A DNA stretch of 64,000 bases from Triglochin maritima (taxonomy: Eukaryota; Streptophyta; Magnoliopsida; Alismatales; Juncaginaceae). Below the pieces are notes generated by a model. The model ran no database searches. It saw only the letters and a program-made list of their open reading frames with translations, and was not told the origin of the DNA. Made by a program: the position numbers and the translations under genes. Every line of letters starts with the position of its first letter. Position 1 is the stretch's first letter. Below are positions 59,672 to 64,000 of the stretch, piece after piece. The DNA is taken from positions 53,652,925-53,716,924 of the forward strand of contig OY821772.1 in assembly GCA_963682175.1 (NCBI GenBank), written 5' to 3'.

Positions 59672-62600
59672 TCACATTAGTTCAGTGCCCACTGGATCTA
59701 CGGTGAAATACGTCGCAAGATATTTTCGGGTGATGGGCTCGAATTTCGTTCTCCACATCTGTATAACAGAAGCAAACACAACACTGAAAATGAGGGGTGA
59801 CAACTTAACAATGTCGTATAAGCACACCAGATAGCCATGGTAAAAATGTTTGAACCAGGCAATTAGGATTAGGAAGAATGTTTTTGGATTATGAAATAGT
59901 TCTGATCAAGAATCTGAAACCGGCAGCAAGACCATATAACAGCAGAATTGGAAGTTCTTCCAAAGCCTTATTTAACATTTTTTAGCAGCTTATTACCAAA
60001 TGGTACTGCATAAATTTCATAAGTCCAGAGTCCTTACATCCTTATATTGCGGACACCCTTTAAACAATTCAAGAGCCTCAACTGCAAAATGAAACACATA
60101 AAATGATTAAAAGTCGATTACTAATTAAAGTTGACATGTTTAAGAAGATTTGTGTGTTCAGCATGTTTACGCGATGGAAAGCGTATTATTGCACAGTGGG
60201 TATATTCAGGGCTTTCATCATTGAAATTTGAACCTGCGGAGGGGGCAGAAGTGAGGATCAATCCAGCAATTAACACAACTATATGGATCCTCAAAAGCAC
60301 AACGAGGCCGTTTGTTTGGTGCTAAAGATAAAAGAGTTTTGATAACGATAAAAGAAGAAATTGCACTCTTAAACTAAAATAAGATGACGAAAATTATTAA
60401 GGCATGGGTAGGAGAATCAATCACAAGAACAAATACTCAAATAGCTTAAGTACAAGTTTGCTATCTAAGTACCTTGAGTTGCTTGCACAATTAGTGGTTC
60501 AAATTCTAGCGTTAATTGATGCAGTGAACTCAATGCATCATCTACAGCATCTTGAAGTGCATCTTTGTGCATGGATATCAAAAGGACAAACTCCACCCCC
60601 GAGTTAAAATCCTGTTTGGACATGAACAAAATAGAAATTTGTAAAATAGATGGCATTCAAAAAATTACAGTACCAGACCACACAGACACTTATCAATTAT
60701 TGTTCCGAAACTGCAAATAACTTAAGATTCATACAAAACTTATCATTTCAAGCATAAGCCAGTAACAATCTACAAAAGTTGTTCATTGCAAAATATCCCA
60801 TTTGGGGATGGTAAAATACTAAAACTTGTTTTACATTGTTGTATTTCTTATATTTTTTTTATTTTTTTCAGCTAAATCTGACTGCCAAGTGTGTAGGTCC
60901 TCTGGTGGTTACAGAAATTAAATCTTTTTGGTACCTCCCCTCTGCGGAACATAGGTAGTATATCATCTTCTACTTCTGATTCATAATCCACAGAAATGGA
61001 GCCCTACAGGAACATTGTTTTGGAATACAATCAGCTGGCTTTCATGAGAGGTTAAAGGAGAATTTACAATAATTATTTAGGAATAGAAGAAATAGAGAAG
61101 GAAATCAGGTGATTACATGTCAGGGCATACATAGGAGTGTGGTGTTACATGATCCTTAAGAACCCCCAAGTAAGAGGATTTCGTATAAAATTTTAGTACA
61201 TCTTCTGTTTTTTGAAAACGCATATAAACTCCATGGGTGTATCCATCAACATTTTGCTCTGCAATGCGACCTGCAGTTCAGCAAAGAAGCACCACTACTG
61301 AATTGTTGAAATTCTGCTGGACCTTATCTCTAAAATTATGTCAAATTCCCGGCCAGCAGCTCAAAACAAATTGGCATCAAACGCAAAAGTAGATCAAAAC
61401 CTTTCATCTTCTTAAGTCAATGTTTTTTGCTATTCTTGATGTCAAAATATCTACTTTTTTATGATCAGTCAAAATATCTATTTATTTCACAAATTTGTTT
61501 GCACCGTCAAATATAATCAAGATATAAATACCCAACGGAGACTGTACCAAAAAAAACCCAATGCCTTAATGGTTATTGGGTTTAATTTTTTTCCTTCTAT
61601 CGTACATCATTGTTACACAAGTAATGAATATTGCTTTAGTGCCATGACTGTGAAAAACATACAACGAAAGGGTACAAGTAAATAACAATACTGAACACTG
61701 AGCATATGTAAGCAATTCCTAAAAGTAGGCTTTCTGTGGCTTTAATATGGAACATATTAGGATCGACGGTATGAAAAATATTATAGGTTCCACCAAGGGT
61801 TCATGGCTCTTGATGACTAATATAGAGGTAATATCATAAGTCATAACATTCAAATGGTCAGCAGTTAGAAGACGAGCTTTAGAAATGAATCGGTGTTCTT
61901 AATCAAATGTTGCAAAGTCCAGTCTAGATCTCAAGTAACTGTATTAACATCATGATTGAAAAACTAAGAAATGGAAGACTATAACTACAAATGGCACAAA
62001 TCTCTATACAGCTTACAAGATTAAAAGTTTAAGATCCAGATTGCATTCATAATCACTGTTCCAACTAATAATACCAAACCATGTGTAGTATCAGCTTACC
62101 CAAAGATATTGCTAGAATTCCTCTCATTTGATACTGCAACGTGTATAAAAAATCAAACATATCTTTTTCCTCTTCCACAGAAAATTCAGTCTTCATCTTC
62201 AATAAAAGAATGTGTTCTACTACTTTCCTGGAAGACCAAAAGGCACAATCAGTTTTATCAACCAAGGCACCAAGCTACATGCAGGGTTTACATCTTGATT
62301 ATAAAAAAATCAAACCCACTAATATCAAAAAAATGCAAGAGATTTCATTGGTTAAAAAGGACGTGGTGATCAATTTAGTACTGAAAAAATTAGGCAGCAT
62401 TTTGTGTTTTGTTGAAGATACACAATACGTCAAAGTGCTTCTATATGAGGGTATGCATGGGTTCATTTTCAACACACGCTTGAAATAATTGCAATAAGTC
62501 CATAAAATCCTAAACACTTTGATGTGTTGGGATGTTTCATAGAAATAAAAGACATTCTAATAAGTTAGTCTACAATAGGCACTAATGGGCTTTGAGATGA

Positions 62601-64000
62601 AAAGTAACACTTTATTAAAACCACTATTACAGAATATTAATCACAAATGTCTTGCCATGACGGCAAATCGACAACTATTTCTAACTCTCAAACAACGAAG
62701 CAACTAAAACAATGTACATTGGATGATAAAATCCCAAAAATGTGTCATCACAAATAGTTTGATTTCTAAATTTGGACACATATGATCCCATGAAGCACTA
62801 TAGCTAGGAAGGACGCAAAACTGATCAAGTTCAAATCACATGTATGTCCACTAGCTAAATTCAATTCTGAAATCCAACTAATCTGACAGTATCCAAGTTT
62901 GAATATTATTCCAACTAAGCTTACCATATTCAAATTCCTACGAAGTTTTCGATTTTGATTGTGAATTTGAAAAGTTATGTGATTTAAATTTGCGTTCATA
63001 TAACATCAGAGTTTACATCACAATGTAACATATTAAAGTGTGAAAATCCAACACAAAACCAATTGGGAGATGAGTGAAAGGACTTAGAATTTTACAAGTC
63101 ATAAAAATAGATTGAATTGTCAAGTATGAGTTTATTCTCAACAATATATCAACTATAAGATTTAAAACTATTTTAAGAGATGTCTTAGGACCTGTATATT
63201 TTAATTTGGTCATGCATGTCTATTAGAAATAAATTACACTTATGTGGGAACGTCAATTCTCCTTATTAAAGTGTCATCCAATATTAACCACTACATTTCT
63301 CATATCTACGAAATCGGTTTACTCAGACACTATCATACTATTTGACCTATACCAAAATTGGAAAAAAGGTAAGGTGTTTTGAACCGATATCAATTTAAAA
63401 GTTTAGTTGTTGGAAATTCCTTCCCAAATGCCAAAAAGAAAAACATATAATTGGCTAAAACAAACCAATTGGGGGATGAGTAGAAGGACTCAGAATTTTA
63501 TAAGTCATACACATAGTTTGAATTGTCAAGTGTGAGTTTATTCTCAACAACAATATATCAACTGTAAGATTTAAAATTATTTTAAGAGATGTCTTATGAC
63601 TTGTATATTTTAATTTGGTCAGGCGTGTCTACTAGATATGAAGTACACATTTATATGTGAACGTCAATTTTCCTTATATGAGTGTCATCCAATATTACAT
63701 TTCTTATATCTACGAAATTGGTTTACTCAGATACTCAAATACTATTTGACCCATACCAAAATTGGAAAAAAACAGGTAAGGTGTTTTGAACCAATATCAA
63801 TTTGAAAGTTTAGTTGTTGGAAAATCCTTCCCAAATGCCAAAAAAGAATTAAAAAAACATATAATTGGCCAACCTTTGCGTCCTTAATACACACTAGCCA
63901 CAGTTTGCTAAAACAAACAAAAAAAAGTTTTCCAGCTCAAACTACAAGCTTATACCTCTTCCTGGGTCCAGAAGTGGAAGTGGTGGAGGCATCCAAAGCT
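59672..64000 (-). CDS. stress-responsive A/B-barrel (Dabb) domain protein, 5' end outside window
   Basis: Eight minus-strand exons in consistent phase: 63956->64000, 62100-62227, 61131-61270, 60935-61003, 60473-60611, 60171-60233, 60038-60081, 59672-59758 (about 237 codons in the window). The first Dabb module reads RKVVEHILLLKMK, YQMRGILAISLGGRIAEQNV, DGYTHGVYMRFQKTEDVLKF and YLGVLKDHVTPHSY, followed by SVDYESEVEDDILPMFRRGE. A second module follows: SGVEFVLLISMHKDALQD, VQATQGSNF, YTHCAIIRFPSLEALELFKG and a C-terminus DPVGTELM. These small alpha+beta barrel proteins dimerise. Some are stress- or pathogen-induced, and related plant enzymes act in terpenoid and polyketide cyclisation, but this two-module type has no settled reaction. 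Intron 1 holds a 400-base tandem duplication. The N-terminus, possibly with a transit peptide, is not visible. Confidence 0.9.
63053..63869. repeat. tandem duplication, about 400-bp units, in Dabb intron 1
   Basis: 63053-63455 and 63459-63869 align along their length, from ACCAATTGGG(A/G)GATGAG to AACATATAATTGGC, with roughly one difference per ten to fifteen bases. Confidence 0.9.

Overview
This window is nuclear DNA from a flowering plant, probably a eudicot. The genes have many short exons with GT..AG introns, AT-rich introns and intergenic DNA, plant-only families (MLO, membrane steroid-binding protein, stress-responsive A/B-barrel protein, plant mobile domain) and abundant plant transposons. 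I cannot name the species. All exon structures below were read by eye from splice signals, reading phase and family similarity.

Layout. 1-3586 (+) is the 3' part of an MLO gene; its first exons lie before the window. 4697-6458 (-) is a complete five-exon short-chain dehydrogenase gene. About 6955-12424 is a large tandem duplication without an intact gene; its second copy was invaded by a Mutator-like and a hAT-like non-autonomous element. 12427-13560 is a decayed Mutator-like transposase. 13.7-19.6 kb is a retrotransposon graveyard: a Sirevirus-type fragment (gag-like ORF, polypurine-tract array, LTR start) apparently interrupted by a truncated Copia element with a long LTR. 19834-21015 is a long-inverted-repeat element. 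21476-26163 (+) is a six-exon RmlD/MAT2B-like Rossmann gene. 27934-34715 (+) is a 14-exon SEND1/GEN-like nuclease gene. 41025-42921 (+) is a two-exon F-box/LRR gene. 50071-52314 (+) is a two-exon membrane steroid-binding protein gene. 54250-55430 (-) is the 3' end of an unrecognised gene that seems cut by a mobile-domain-bearing block at about 55.45-59.4 kb. 59672-64000 (-) is a stress-responsive A/B-barrel gene running off the right edge. The gene-poor stretches at 35-41, 43-50 and 52-54 kb hold MITEs, hAT-type insertions with target-site duplications, simple repeats, and otherwise nothing I can assign.

The genes do not form a pathway. Three of them (SEND1-like, F-box At3g48880-like, MSBP2-like) are neighbours on Arabidopsis chromosome 3, so this is an old conserved block expanded by transposons. 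The most unusual feature is that at least four distinct repeat families here carry arrays of short CpG-containing palindromes: CGGTCGACCG in LTR-like sequence, AACTCGACGT hairpins, CGTCTGGCTAAGACG hairpins, and AAAACGGCACC hairpins. In two cases the palindromes sit just upstream of a TATA box on the same strand.
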